Positions 25,484 to 35,217 of a DNA stretch of 64,000 bases are shown piece by piece. Numbering within the stretch: the first letter of the stretch is position 1; each line of letters begins with the position of its first letter. Where the stretch lies: NCBI RefSeq assembly GCF_046097105.1, contig NZ_CP175562.1:682001-746000 (forward strand), written 5' to 3'. Both the position numbers and the translations under genes were made by a program. The notes under the pieces are model-generated. The model worked only from the letters and a program-made list of their open reading frames with translations, did no database searches and was not told the DNA's origin. This stretch comes from Natroniella sp046097105 (lineage in GTDB: Bacteria > Bacillota > Halanaerobiia > Halobacteroidales > Halobacteroidaceae).

Positions 25484-26632
25484 TTGAATGAAAAATTTAA
25501 ATTTTCAATAGCTGTTGCTCCTAATAAAATGAACTTAGATACAGAAATAAAATATATCAAATCTGCATTATTGTATGCAGATACGATAACATTGATTAGT
25601 CCAATAGCCTATATATATTTTCAACTTACAGATGAAAAATATAAACAAAACGAAAGACAAGCAGTAAAACTAATTGATAAAATTGCCCCATTTATTCGTA
25701 TTGCTAATCCAGAAGTTTATCGAGAATCTGAGCCAATTATAAATCAATTTAAAGAAGTTGTATTGGGAAAACAATATAAAAATTTAAAAATGGTAAAAAA
25801 ACTTCATATTAGAAGAGGATTGAATAATTTTGCATCAGAAATAAATAATGTTTTGGAGAAAAGTATAGGGAGTCAAACATGTAAAGAGCTTTCATTATTA
25901 GTTAATGAAAATAAAGTAGAATTAGCAAATTTCAATCACTCTTTTGATGATATAGATGGTTATGTTAGAGAATACTTCAATAAACTTAAAGATTCTATTA
26001 ATAGTTCTTATCCTTTGTTTGATAATCGATCTAATAAATTATTAAGTACAGCGATAAAATCAGGTGTAATTGATATGAGTAGAACTAAAAAGTACAAAAC
26101 TATACATGCTGGAGTTGCAGATAACCTATTAACTAAATTACCTTCATTTGAATTTGCATCTGTAAATGAAATATTAGATATACGAAGAGAGTTAGGAAGT
26201 TCTCTAATTAGATTTAGAAGTAAAATACTAGAGTTTGCTGAAGTTGTCCAAAGTTTACCTTGGAATGAAGATTTTGAAGATGAATGTTATATCTTATATA
26301 ACAAAAAAGTAGCCCCGTCTTTGCTTGAAATTGAAGAATTAATAAATGAAAATAATATTATTAAAAACCTTGGGATAAAAATACTTACAGACCAAAAAAT
26401 ATGGGATGGCTTAGGTGGTTTGGTAATTAATATTGCTGCTGCAGGTGCAATTTCTTCATTAAGTGATACAATTACTTCTGATACTGCTATATATACTGCA
26501 AGTGGAGCATGGGCTTTAAATAAAATAGCCAATACTTATAATGACTATAGTAAAAAGACGAATACAATAAAAAGAAAAGATTTATTTTTTTATTATAAAG
26601 CGGGAAAGATGTTGAAAAATAAATATTATTAG
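25484..26632 (+). CDS. Cassette 1 protein, unknown, possibly membrane-attached
   Basis: This 382-residue protein starts at TTG 25484, preceded by a strong AGGGGAGG site. An upstream GTG at 25409 would lie in the recombination junction itself. The N-terminus KFSIAVAPNKMNLDTEIKYIKSALLYADTITLISP looks like the start of a family seen near defence genes, but I cannot name it. Most of the protein is helical. The C-terminal region GGLVINIAAAGAISSLSDTITSD is glycine/alanine-rich and hydrophobic and could insert in a membrane. Confidence 0.65.
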   Translation: MNEKFKFSIAVAPNKMNLDTEIKYIKSALLYADTITLISPIAYIYFQLTDEKYKQNERQAVKLIDKIAPFIRIANPEVYRESEPIINQFKEVVLGKQYKNLKMVKKLHIRRGLNNFASEINNVLEKSIGSQTCKELSLLVNENKVELANFNHSFDDIDGYVREYFNKLKDSINSSYPLFDNRSNKLLSTAIKSGVIDMSRTKKYKTIHAGVADNLLTKLPSFEFASVNEILDIRRELGSSLIRFRSKILEFAEVVQSLPWNEDFEDECYILYNKKVAPSLLEIEELINENNIIKNLGIKILTDQKIWDGLGGLVINIAAAGAISSLSDTITSDTAIYTASGAWALNKIANTYNDYSKKTNTIKRKDLFFYYKAGKMLKNKYY

Positions 26633-26699
26633 TTACATGAGAAATAATGAGTTTTCAAATAATAAATTTAATTAATGAATCCAAAGGTCGACCAACTTC

Positions 26700-26836
26700 A
26701 CTTAACATGGGCTTAGCGACATATGAGCCTTAGTAATAAGACAGAGATGACTTATATCAGAGTGTTTTGTTTTAACAGATGAGAGGGGTTTTATCGGAAG
26801 TAAGCTCAGACGTCGCGAAGCCCAGGGACGTTATAT
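26700..26836 (+). repeat. attC-like site 1
   Basis: R'' is ACTTAAC (26700-26706) and L'' is GGGCTTAGCGACAT. After a loop of about 85 bases, L' is GACGTCGCGAAGCCC and R' is GTTATAT (26830-26836). R'' is the exact reverse complement of GTTAAGT at the start of this cassette (25404-25410). The site is 137 bp, the size of Vibrio VCR-type attC sites. Confidence 0.8.
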
Positions 26837-28457
26837 TAAATGCTTCGCATAGAGAATAAGGAAGGATTTTTTCGGGAACGATATTATGTAGTTTTCTCGA
26901 AAAAGTTTTTTCAGGAGTGATATAAAATGGCTGCGATACAAGATATCTTTACAAAATATTATAACCAATGCGAAAAAGAGTATGCACTAGCAAATCACGC
27001 AAGAAAAGCAGCTTGGAACATAATTAATTGCCGAACAGAAGCAATGGGAGGACACATTCAAAAATGTCCGGACGGTCATTTTTATAGAGTTTGGTATAAT
27101 TCCTGTAAGCACAGATCATGTCCTCAATGTACAGGGATGCAAAAGGAAGAATGGAAAAGAAAGCAAACAGCTAAGGTTCTAGATACCCACCATCATCATG
27201 CAGTTTTTACTATACCTCATGAATTAAATGAGTTGTGGTTGTTGAATCCTAAGAAGATAACAGGAATATTATTTAAAAGTGTAAAAGAAGCATTATTTAA
27301 TATGTTATCTAACAAGAAATTCTTAGGAGCAACTCCGGGAATGATAGCTACATTACAAACTTGGGGAGAAAATTTAGCCTTTCACCCTCACCTACATTGC
27401 CTAATAACAGGTGGTGGAGTTACGAAGGCAGAGAACTGGAAAGAAAGCAAAGAGAATTATTTATTACCAGTACAAGAATTAATGAAAGTATTTAGAGGCA
27501 AGTTTTTAGATGAAATACATAATACAGTTTATAATGGAGAAATGGAGATACCATCAAACAAGAACTATTATGAAACCCATGAAATGCTAAGAAAAGAAAG
27601 AAAAAAAGATTGGAATGTAAATATAGATCGAGAAGCTGTTTATGGAAATGGAGTAATAAAATATCTTGGGGATTATATAAAAGGTGGCCCAATATCTAAT
27701 AGAAGGATAATTTTTTATAATGAAAAAGAAGTTAAGTTTTATTATAAAGATAATAAAGATGGTAGGAAGAGAAAGATAATGACTCTTAGAACAGAAGAGT
27801 TTATCCGTAGATTTTTATTACATGTACCAAGGCCTCATTTGAAAGTAGTAAGACATTATGGACTATATGCTAGCTGTAAAAAAGAAGAGTTGAATAGGTG
27901 TAGGAAGCTGTTAGGACAAGATGAAGTAAAAGATATAGAAAATTTAAAGTGGCAAGATTATTGTGAAAGTGAAGGAAAAAATGATAAATCAATCTGCCCT
28001 GAATGTGGAAAGAAACTAATCAAAGGTCAAGAATTTAAATCAGGGAGCTTAGCTCTTTTATTGATTATATTAGGAAAGAAATTAAGTGATGGTTTAATCT
28101 TAAAAGATAGAGAATTAATAGCATAAGAGAAATAGCTGGGTAACAGTTGTTACTCTAACATTGAGTTTTTTGTAAAAGATTTAAGAAAATTATTAGAAAT
28201 AGTTAATTTATAGAGTTAAAGAATTATAGTTTAGATTAATTAAAAAATGAAAAAAGAAAACCATAAGATATATTGGACTGGATAAGAGTTAAAAGAAAAT
28301 TCCATAGCAACACACAGGAGCTCAGCACTTCATATAACAAGAAGTTTAACAACATCTAAGTGCGAAATAAAATGAAGCATGAAAAGAACTTATAAAAGTG
28401 TTTAGAGATAAGTTGAGCTAATTTTTTTAATGAGACGTCGTGAAACTCTTAATATCG
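26831..28457 (+). mobile_element. IS91-like transposase cassette, copy 1 (1627 bp)
   Basis: The unit begins TTATATTAAATGCTTCGCAT and ends CTCTTAATATCG. Five copies of exactly 1627 bp occur in this window with these boundaries and no target duplication. The unit has its own attC-like end, and its R'' (ATATAAC) is the reverse complement of G plus its first six bases. It can therefore be read as a gene cassette or as an IS91-type rolling-circle element with an attC-like terminus. Confidence 0.85.
26927..28126 (+). CDS. IS91-family HUH transposase, copy 1
   Basis: This 399-residue Y2-type rolling-circle transposase has an N-terminal zinc-binding region (C47, C60, C65, C68). The HUH metal-binding motif is HPHLHC (H153, H155, H157), and the paired nucleophiles are Y246 and Y250 in YLGDY, followed by GPISNRRI. 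A second Cys pair (SICPECGKKL) lies near the C-terminus. It would nick and transfer a single strand at the unit end. Ribosome site CAGGAGTG precedes ATG. All motifs are intact in all five copies. Confidence 0.93.
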   Translation: MAAIQDIFTKYYNQCEKEYALANHARKAAWNIINCRTEAMGGHIQKCPDGHFYRVWYNSCKHRSCPQCTGMQKEEWKRKQTAKVLDTHHHHAVFTIPHELNELWLLNPKKITGILFKSVKEALFNMLSNKKFLGATPGMIATLQTWGENLAFHPHLHCLITGGGVTKAENWKESKENYLLPVQELMKVFRGKFLDEIHNTVYNGEMEIPSNKNYYETHEMLRKERKKDWNVNIDREAVYGNGVIKYLGDYIKGGPISNRRIIFYNEKEVKFYYKDNKDGRKRKIMTLRTEEFIRRFLLHVPRPHLKVVRHYGLYASCKKEELNRCRKLLGQDEVKDIENLKWQDYCESEGKNDKSICPECGKKLIKGQEFKSGSLALLLIILGKKLSDGLILKDRELIA

Positions 28458-28463
28458 TTAGGT
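28332..28463 (+). repeat. attC-like site 2 (end of transposase unit 1)
   Basis: R'' is ATATAAC (28332-28338), L'' contains AGTTTAACAACATCT, L' is AGACGTCGTGAAACT and R' is GTTAGGT (28457-28463). L'' and L' pair over about 15 bases with mismatches at the same positions as in the other sites. Confidence 0.75.
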
Positions 28464-28496
28464 GAAATCGCTGATAAGTCAAAGGAGGTTTTGAAA

Positions 28497-29144
28497 TTGA
28501 TAGATTATAAGATATTAAATCAAAAAATAGATAAGTACTTAATAAATAAAAGTCAAAATAATTTTTTAGAACTTAAACGAGAATTTATTAGATATAAATT
28601 TCCTAAGTGGAAAATAGAAAAACTTATTGAATCAAATAAATTAATACCTAACAAACATTTAGGTTTTTTTTATTTATGGGCTGAAAGATTACTTGAAGCT
28701 TCATTTTATTTTGAAAAGCATTTGGAGGGAAACCAAGATGATTGTCACATTTGGATTAATTTACAGCATATATCTTCTAAGCGTGGAGATTTACATACAT
28801 CTTCTAAGGCTTTAAAAGAAATAAATCGTTTAGGAGAAGATTATCAAGTATATAGAGGACTTGTTATTCATAATATGGCTAGTGGATTTATTAATAGGGC
28901 TGTTAAATATGCTAGGGAATTAATTAGAACAGAAAATAAAGAAAAAATTAATATTTCAATATTTTATGAACTTGCTATAATGTCAGAAGAATGGGAGTTT
29001 ATTTCTTGGATAATTAAATTTCCCAAAGGAAAAAGGTTATTAAAAAATTGCGGGAAACGAGATGTCAATACATTGAAGAATATTACAATTAATAAGTTAA
29101 TTGAATATCTTGATACTATAAGTGAGGAGAATAATAGTGAATAA
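28497..29144 (+). CDS. Cassette 3 helical-repeat protein, unknown
   Basis: This 215-residue protein starts at TTG 28497 after AAAGGAGG. An upstream start at 28440 would cross the cassette junction and is rejected. It is helical throughout with a TPR-like periodicity (FFYLWAERLLEASFYFEKHLEG, then DCHIWINLQHISSKRGDLHTSS), suggesting a protein-protein interaction scaffold. It overlaps the next gene by 8 bases, so the two are translationally coupled and probably work together. Confidence 0.65.
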   Translation: MIDYKILNQKIDKYLINKSQNNFLELKREFIRYKFPKWKIEKLIESNKLIPNKHLGFFYLWAERLLEASFYFEKHLEGNQDDCHIWINLQHISSKRGDLHTSSKALKEINRLGEDYQVYRGLVIHNMASGFINRAVKYARELIRTENKEKINISIFYELAIMSEEWEFISWIIKFPKGKRLLKNCGKRDVNTLKNITINKLIEYLDTISEENNSE

Positions 29145-30165
29145 TTATTTAGTAATAAGGGTTATTGGAGATAAAAGCATTGTATTTCCAAAACCTAAAG
29201 GATATTATTCTGTTGAAATAAGACCAGGGAAATTTGATTTTCCTTTAGAAAGAAAACTATTGGAAAGATCAGCCGATGCTTTTCAAGAAGAATTTAATTT
29301 TAAAATAGCACAAAGAATAGTTACTGTTATTTCAGCAAATGATTTTTATGAAGCTGATGAGCAAAGTGAAGTATTATTTAAAGAAGTTTTAGATTGTTTA
29401 GATACAAATGGATACGGGTTAGCTGAAACACCTTTATTACAAACAGGTTTAGTGAAAAATTTAGACACAGGGTGTAAAAGTTCTAGATTACCAGAAGAAT
29501 CTTTTGGGGCATTGCCTTTATTTAGGATAGAGGATAGACAAATTCCAAAAGTTGATTCAACTCAAGCATTACTATCTTTACCTGACACAGAGCTAAAATT
29601 GTTTTTATTAAAATCGTATCATTGGTTAAGAAAGTCAAAATTAGAATCCTCCTTACAACTTAAAAATCTTTTCCGTTGGTTTGCAATTGAAACTTTAGCA
29701 AAGACGCAAAATCAAGAAAATATCAATCCTAAAATTATGCAAATTCTTGGATTCCCATTAGGAAGGATTGGGTTATGTGTTTCAAAAGAAGTTATTAATT
29801 CTTTTAAAAAACATAGTGATTATTTATATGTAGAAAGAATTATTAAAGATTTACTTGAGGAGATTAGAAACTTTCGTAATGATACAGTTCATTCTGGATT
29901 TAGACAATGGGATATTTCTAGAGATAAGTTGTATGATTTTGAAAGGGTATTAACTTTAGCAGTACCAAGATTACATAAATTTGTTGTAAAGGCTTTATTT
30001 CAAGATATAATCAACTTAGAAGAGTTTTGGGAATATATCCCAATCATTTTTGATGAAATGAAGTATGATATTAAAAAAGATTTACATGGAACAGTAATAT
30101 ATAACATTAAGAATAAAAATATTGATAAATTAGATAAAAACCAAAGAGTACAATTTGATTTATAA
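29137..30165 (+). CDS. HEPN-like protein of cassette 3
   Basis: This 342-residue protein starts at GTG 29137 (GTGAGGAGAATAATA before it), overlapping the previous stop. The C-terminal half is helical and contains R247-N-D-T-V-H252, the R-x4-6-H signature of HEPN ribonucleases, in the context EIRNFRNDTVHSGFRQWD. HEPN proteins are frequent in toxin-antitoxin and phage-defence systems. The N-terminal half is unassigned. A two-gene defence module is inferred from the motif and the cassette setting. Confidence 0.65.
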   Translation: MNNYLVIRVIGDKSIVFPKPKGYYSVEIRPGKFDFPLERKLLERSADAFQEEFNFKIAQRIVTVISANDFYEADEQSEVLFKEVLDCLDTNGYGLAETPLLQTGLVKNLDTGCKSSRLPEESFGALPLFRIEDRQIPKVDSTQALLSLPDTELKLFLLKSYHWLRKSKLESSLQLKNLFRWFAIETLAKTQNQENINPKIMQILGFPLGRIGLCVSKEVINSFKKHSDYLYVERIIKDLLEEIRNFRNDTVHSGFRQWDISRDKLYDFERVLTLAVPRLHKFVVKALFQDIINLEEFWEYIPIIFDEMKYDIKKDLHGTVIYNIKNKNIDKLDKNQRVQFDL

Positions 30166-30195
30166 AGAGAAAATGCTTATTTAATCAGCGACTTC

Positions 30196-30332
30196 ACCTA
30201 ACATGGGCTTAGCGACATATGAGCCTTAGTAGTAAGGTAGAGATGACTTATATCAGAATGTTTTGTTTTAACGAATGAGAGGGGTTTTATCGGAAGTAAG
30301 CTCAGACGTCGCGAAGCCCAGGGACGTTATAT
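30196..30332 (+). repeat. attC-like site 3
   Basis: R'' is ACCTAAC (30196-30202), the exact reverse complement of GTTAGGT that begins this cassette at 28457. L'' and L' are nearly identical to those of site 1. R' is GTTATAT (30326-30332). Confidence 0.82.
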
Positions 30333-30422
30333 TAAATGCTTCGCATAGAGAATAAGGAAGGATTTTTTCGGGAACGATATTATGTAGTTTTCTCGAAAAA
30401 GTTTTTTCAGGAGTGATATAAA

Positions 30423-31622
30423 ATGGCTGCGATACAAGATATCTTTACAAAATATTATAACCAATGCGAAAAAGAGTATGCACTAGCAAATCACGCAAGA
30501 AAAGCAGCTTGGAACATAATTAATTGCCGAACAGAAGCAATGGGAGGACACATTCAAAAATGTCCGGACGGTCATTTTTATAGAGTTTGGTATAATTCCT
30601 GTAAGCACAGATCATGTCCTCAATGTACAGGGATGCAAAAGGAAGAATGGAAAAGAAAGCAAACAGCTAAGGTTCTAGATACCCACCATCATCATGCAGT
30701 TTTTACTATACCTCATGAATTAAATGAGTTGTGGTTGTTGAATCCTAAGAAGATAACAGGAATATTATTTAAAAGTGTAAAAGAAGCATTATTTAATATG
30801 TTATCTAACAAGAAATTCTTAGGAGCAACTCCGGGAATGATAGCTACATTACAAACTTGGGGAGAAAATTTAGCCTTTCACCCTCACCTACATTGCCTAA
30901 TAACAGGTGGTGGAGTTACGAAGGCAGAGAACTGGAAAGAAAGCAAAGAGAATTATTTATTACCAGTACAAGAATTAATGAAAGTATTTAGAGGCAAGTT
31001 TTTAGATGAAATACATAATACAGTTTATAATGGAGAAATGGAGATACCATCAAACAAGAACTATTATGAAACCCATGAAATGCTAAGAAAAGAAAGAAAA
31101 AAAGATTGGAATGTAAATATAGATCGAGAAGCTGTTTATGGAAATGGAGTAATAAAATATCTTGGGGATTATATAAAAGGTGGCCCAATATCTAATAGAA
31201 GGATAATTTTTTATAATGAAAAAGAAGTTAAGTTTTATTATAAAGATAATAAAGATGGTAGGAAGAGAAAGATAATGACTCTTAGAACAGAAGAGTTTAT
31301 CCGTAGATTTTTATTACATGTACCAAGGCCTCATTTGAAAGTAGTAAGACATTATGGACTATATGCTAGCTGTAAAAAAGAAGAGTTGAATAGGTGTAGG
31401 AAGCTGTTAGGACAAGATGAAGTAAAAGATATAGAAAATTTAAAGTGGCAAGATTATTGTGAAAGTGAAGGAAAAAATGATAAATCAATCTGCCCTGAAT
31501 GTGGAAAGAAACTAATCAAAGGTCAAGAATTTAAATCAGGGAGCTTAGCTCTTTTATTGATTATATTAGGAAAGAAATTAAGTGATGGTTTAATCTTAAA
31601 AGATAGAGAATTAATAGCATAA
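30423..31622 (+). CDS. IS91-family HUH transposase, copy 2
   Basis: The 399-residue protein is identical to copy 1 and is the first member of the tandem triplet. Zinc, HUH and YxxxY motifs are intact. Confidence 0.93.
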   Translation: MAAIQDIFTKYYNQCEKEYALANHARKAAWNIINCRTEAMGGHIQKCPDGHFYRVWYNSCKHRSCPQCTGMQKEEWKRKQTAKVLDTHHHHAVFTIPHELNELWLLNPKKITGILFKSVKEALFNMLSNKKFLGATPGMIATLQTWGENLAFHPHLHCLITGGGVTKAENWKESKENYLLPVQELMKVFRGKFLDEIHNTVYNGEMEIPSNKNYYETHEMLRKERKKDWNVNIDREAVYGNGVIKYLGDYIKGGPISNRRIIFYNEKEVKFYYKDNKDGRKRKIMTLRTEEFIRRFLLHVPRPHLKVVRHYGLYASCKKEELNRCRKLLGQDEVKDIENLKWQDYCESEGKNDKSICPECGKKLIKGQEFKSGSLALLLIILGKKLSDGLILKDRELIA

Positions 31623-31827
31623 GAGAAATAGCTGGGTAACAGTTGTTACTCTAACATTGAGTTTTTTGTAAAAGATTTAAGAAAATTATTAGAAATAGTT
31701 AATTTATAGAGTTAAAGAATTATAGTTTAGATTAATTAAAAAATGAAAAAAGAAAACCATAAGATATATTGGACTGGATAAGAGTTAAAAGAAAATTCCA
31801 TAGCAACACACAGGAGCTCAGCACTTC

Positions 31828-31959
31828 ATATAACAAGAAGTTTAACAACATCTAAGTGCGAAATAAAATGAAGCATGAAAAGAACTTATAAAAGTGTTTA
31901 GAGATAAGTTGAGCTAATTTTTTTAATGAGACGTCGTGAAACTCTTAATATCGTTATAT
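31828..31959 (+). repeat. attC-like site 4
   Basis: End of transposase unit 2. R'' ATATAAC (31828-31834) and R' GTTATAT (31953-31959) are exact reverse complements, so this junction is a fully matched site. Confidence 0.78.
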
Positions 31960-32049
31960 TAAATGCTTCGCATAGAGAATAAGGAAGGATTTTTTCGGGA
32001 ACGATATTATGTAGTTTTCTCGAAAAAGTTTTTTCAGGAGTGATATAAA

Positions 32050-33249
32050 ATGGCTGCGATACAAGATATCTTTACAAAATATTATAACCAATGCGAAAAA
32101 GAGTATGCACTAGCAAATCACGCAAGAAAAGCAGCTTGGAACATAATTAATTGCCGAACAGAAGCAATGGGAGGACACATTCAAAAATGTCCGGACGGTC
32201 ATTTTTATAGAGTTTGGTATAATTCCTGTAAGCACAGATCATGTCCTCAATGTACAGGGATGCAAAAGGAAGAATGGAAAAGAAAGCAAACAGCTAAGGT
32301 TCTAGATACCCACCATCATCATGCAGTTTTTACTATACCTCATGAATTAAATGAGTTGTGGTTGTTGAATCCTAAGAAGATAACAGGAATATTATTTAAA
32401 AGTGTAAAAGAAGCATTATTTAATATGTTATCTAACAAGAAATTCTTAGGAGCAACTCCGGGAATGATAGCTACATTACAAACTTGGGGAGAAAATTTAG
32501 CCTTTCACCCTCACCTACATTGCCTAATAACAGGTGGTGGAGTTACGAAGGCAGAGAACTGGAAAGAAAGCAAAGAGAATTATTTATTACCAGTACAAGA
32601 ATTAATGAAAGTATTTAGAGGCAAGTTTTTAGATGAAATACATAATACAGTTTATAATGGAGAAATGGAGATACCATCAAACAAGAACTATTATGAAACC
32701 CATGAAATGCTAAGAAAAGAAAGAAAAAAAGATTGGAATGTAAATATAGATCGAGAAGCTGTTTATGGAAATGGAGTAATAAAATATCTTGGGGATTATA
32801 TAAAAGGTGGCCCAATATCTAATAGAAGGATAATTTTTTATAATGAAAAAGAAGTTAAGTTTTATTATAAAGATAATAAAGATGGTAGGAAGAGAAAGAT
32901 AATGACTCTTAGAACAGAAGAGTTTATCCGTAGATTTTTATTACATGTACCAAGGCCTCATTTGAAAGTAGTAAGACATTATGGACTATATGCTAGCTGT
33001 AAAAAAGAAGAGTTGAATAGGTGTAGGAAGCTGTTAGGACAAGATGAAGTAAAAGATATAGAAAATTTAAAGTGGCAAGATTATTGTGAAAGTGAAGGAA
33101 AAAATGATAAATCAATCTGCCCTGAATGTGGAAAGAAACTAATCAAAGGTCAAGAATTTAAATCAGGGAGCTTAGCTCTTTTATTGATTATATTAGGAAA
33201 GAAATTAAGTGATGGTTTAATCTTAAAAGATAGAGAATTAATAGCATAA
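32050..33249 (+). CDS. IS91-family HUH transposase, copy 3
   Basis: The 399-residue protein is identical to copies 1 and 2, and all catalytic motifs are present. It is the middle member of the tandem triplet. Confidence 0.93.
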   Translation: MAAIQDIFTKYYNQCEKEYALANHARKAAWNIINCRTEAMGGHIQKCPDGHFYRVWYNSCKHRSCPQCTGMQKEEWKRKQTAKVLDTHHHHAVFTIPHELNELWLLNPKKITGILFKSVKEALFNMLSNKKFLGATPGMIATLQTWGENLAFHPHLHCLITGGGVTKAENWKESKENYLLPVQELMKVFRGKFLDEIHNTVYNGEMEIPSNKNYYETHEMLRKERKKDWNVNIDREAVYGNGVIKYLGDYIKGGPISNRRIIFYNEKEVKFYYKDNKDGRKRKIMTLRTEEFIRRFLLHVPRPHLKVVRHYGLYASCKKEELNRCRKLLGQDEVKDIENLKWQDYCESEGKNDKSICPECGKKLIKGQEFKSGSLALLLIILGKKLSDGLILKDRELIA

Positions 33250-33454
33250 GAGAAATAGCTGGGTAACAGTTGTTACTCTAACATTGAGTTTTTTGTAAAA
33301 GATTTAAGAAAATTATTAGAAATAGTTAATTTATAGAGTTAAAGAATTATAGTTTAGATTAATTAAAAAATGAAAAAAGAAAACCATAAGATATATTGGA
33401 CTGGATAAGAGTTAAAAGAAAATTCCATAGCAACACACAGGAGCTCAGCACTTC

Positions 33455-33586
33455 ATATAACAAGAAGTTTAACAACATCTAAGTGCGAAATAAAATGAAG
33501 CATGAAAAGAACTTATAAAAGTGTTTAGAGATAAGTTGAGCTAATTTTTTTAATGAGACGTCGTGAAACTCTTAATATCGTTATAT
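33455..33586 (+). repeat. attC-like site 5
   Basis: End of transposase unit 3. It has the same sequence as site 4, with R'' at 33455-33461 and R' GTTATAT at 33580-33586. Confidence 0.78.
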
Positions 33587-33676
33587 TAAATGCTTCGCAT
33601 AGAGAATAAGGAAGGATTTTTTCGGGAACGATATTATGTAGTTTTCTCGAAAAAGTTTTTTCAGGAGTGATATAAA

Positions 33677-34876
33677 ATGGCTGCGATACAAGATATCTTT
33701 ACAAAATATTATAACCAATGCGAAAAAGAGTATGCACTAGCAAATCACGCAAGAAAAGCAGCTTGGAACATAATTAATTGCCGAACAGAAGCAATGGGAG
33801 GACACATTCAAAAATGTCCGGACGGTCATTTTTATAGAGTTTGGTATAATTCCTGTAAGCACAGATCATGTCCTCAATGTACAGGGATGCAAAAGGAAGA
33901 ATGGAAAAGAAAGCAAACAGCTAAGGTTCTAGATACCCACCATCATCATGCAGTTTTTACTATACCTCATGAATTAAATGAGTTGTGGTTGTTGAATCCT
34001 AAGAAGATAACAGGAATATTATTTAAAAGTGTAAAAGAAGCATTATTTAATATGTTATCTAACAAGAAATTCTTAGGAGCAACTCCGGGAATGATAGCTA
34101 CATTACAAACTTGGGGAGAAAATTTAGCCTTTCACCCTCACCTACATTGCCTAATAACAGGTGGTGGAGTTACGAAGGCAGAGAACTGGAAAGAAAGCAA
34201 AGAGAATTATTTATTACCAGTACAAGAATTAATGAAAGTATTTAGAGGCAAGTTTTTAGATGAAATACATAATACAGTTTATAATGGAGAAATGGAGATA
34301 CCATCAAACAAGAACTATTATGAAACCCATGAAATGCTAAGAAAAGAAAGAAAAAAAGATTGGAATGTAAATATAGATCGAGAAGCTGTTTATGGAAATG
34401 GAGTAATAAAATATCTTGGGGATTATATAAAAGGTGGCCCAATATCTAATAGAAGGATAATTTTTTATAATGAAAAAGAAGTTAAGTTTTATTATAAAGA
34501 TAATAAAGATGGTAGGAAGAGAAAGATAATGACTCTTAGAACAGAAGAGTTTATCCGTAGATTTTTATTACATGTACCAAGGCCTCATTTGAAAGTAGTA
34601 AGACATTATGGACTATATGCTAGCTGTAAAAAAGAAGAGTTGAATAGGTGTAGGAAGCTGTTAGGACAAGATGAAGTAAAAGATATAGAAAATTTAAAGT
34701 GGCAAGATTATTGTGAAAGTGAAGGAAAAAATGATAAATCAATCTGCCCTGAATGTGGAAAGAAACTAATCAAAGGTCAAGAATTTAAATCAGGGAGCTT
34801 AGCTCTTTTATTGATTATATTAGGAAAGAAATTAAGTGATGGTTTAATCTTAAAAGATAGAGAATTAATAGCATAA
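33677..34876 (+). CDS. IS91-family HUH transposase, copy 4
   Basis: The 399-residue protein is identical to copies 1-3. It is the last member of the tandem triplet. Confidence 0.93.
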   Translation: MAAIQDIFTKYYNQCEKEYALANHARKAAWNIINCRTEAMGGHIQKCPDGHFYRVWYNSCKHRSCPQCTGMQKEEWKRKQTAKVLDTHHHHAVFTIPHELNELWLLNPKKITGILFKSVKEALFNMLSNKKFLGATPGMIATLQTWGENLAFHPHLHCLITGGGVTKAENWKESKENYLLPVQELMKVFRGKFLDEIHNTVYNGEMEIPSNKNYYETHEMLRKERKKDWNVNIDREAVYGNGVIKYLGDYIKGGPISNRRIIFYNEKEVKFYYKDNKDGRKRKIMTLRTEEFIRRFLLHVPRPHLKVVRHYGLYASCKKEELNRCRKLLGQDEVKDIENLKWQDYCESEGKNDKSICPECGKKLIKGQEFKSGSLALLLIILGKKLSDGLILKDRELIA

Positions 34877-35081
34877 GAGAAATAGCTGGGTAACAGTTGT
34901 TACTCTAACATTGAGTTTTTTGTAAAAGATTTAAGAAAATTATTAGAAATAGTTAATTTATAGAGTTAAAGAATTATAGTTTAGATTAATTAAAAAATGA
35001 AAAAAGAAAACCATAAGATATATTGGACTGGATAAGAGTTAAAAGAAAATTCCATAGCAACACACAGGAGCTCAGCACTTC

Positions 35082-35213
35082 ATATAACAAGAAGTTTAAC
35101 AACATCTAAGTGCGAAATAAAATGAAGCATGAAAAGAACTTATAAAAGTGTTTAGAGATAAGTTGAGCTAATTTTTTTAATGAGACGTCGTGAAACTCTT
35201 AATATCGTTATAC
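35082..35213 (+). repeat. attC-like site 6
   Basis: End of transposase unit 4. R'' is ATATAAC (35082-35088) and R' is GTTATAC (35207-35213). A group II intron begins 5 bases after the R' box. Confidence 0.75.
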
Positions 35214-35217
35214 GCCA

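Larger units (their letters stand above)
30327..35207 (+). mobile_element. Three IS91-like transposase cassettes in perfect tandem
   Basis: Units 30327-31953, 31954-33580 and 33581-35207 are each 1627 bp, head to tail with no spacer base, and appear identical to each other and to copy 1. Such arrays can arise by repeated cassette insertion at the same G^TT junction or by rolling-circle read-through. The lack of visible divergence means the amplification is recent. Confidence 0.9.

Noticed and set aside
27492..27692. Minus-strand 66-codon frames inside each transposase copy
   Set aside because: They are antisense shadows, identical only because the units are identical.
26831..28457. Calling the transposase unit a plain IS91 element only
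   Set aside because: Its ends show no fixed tetranucleotide target; the left flank shares only G, and it carries an attC-like end that pairs with its own start.
28440..28496. Start of the cassette-3 first gene at 28440
   Set aside because: It would read across the cassette junction at 28457/28458; the TTG at 28497 has an AAAGGAGG site.
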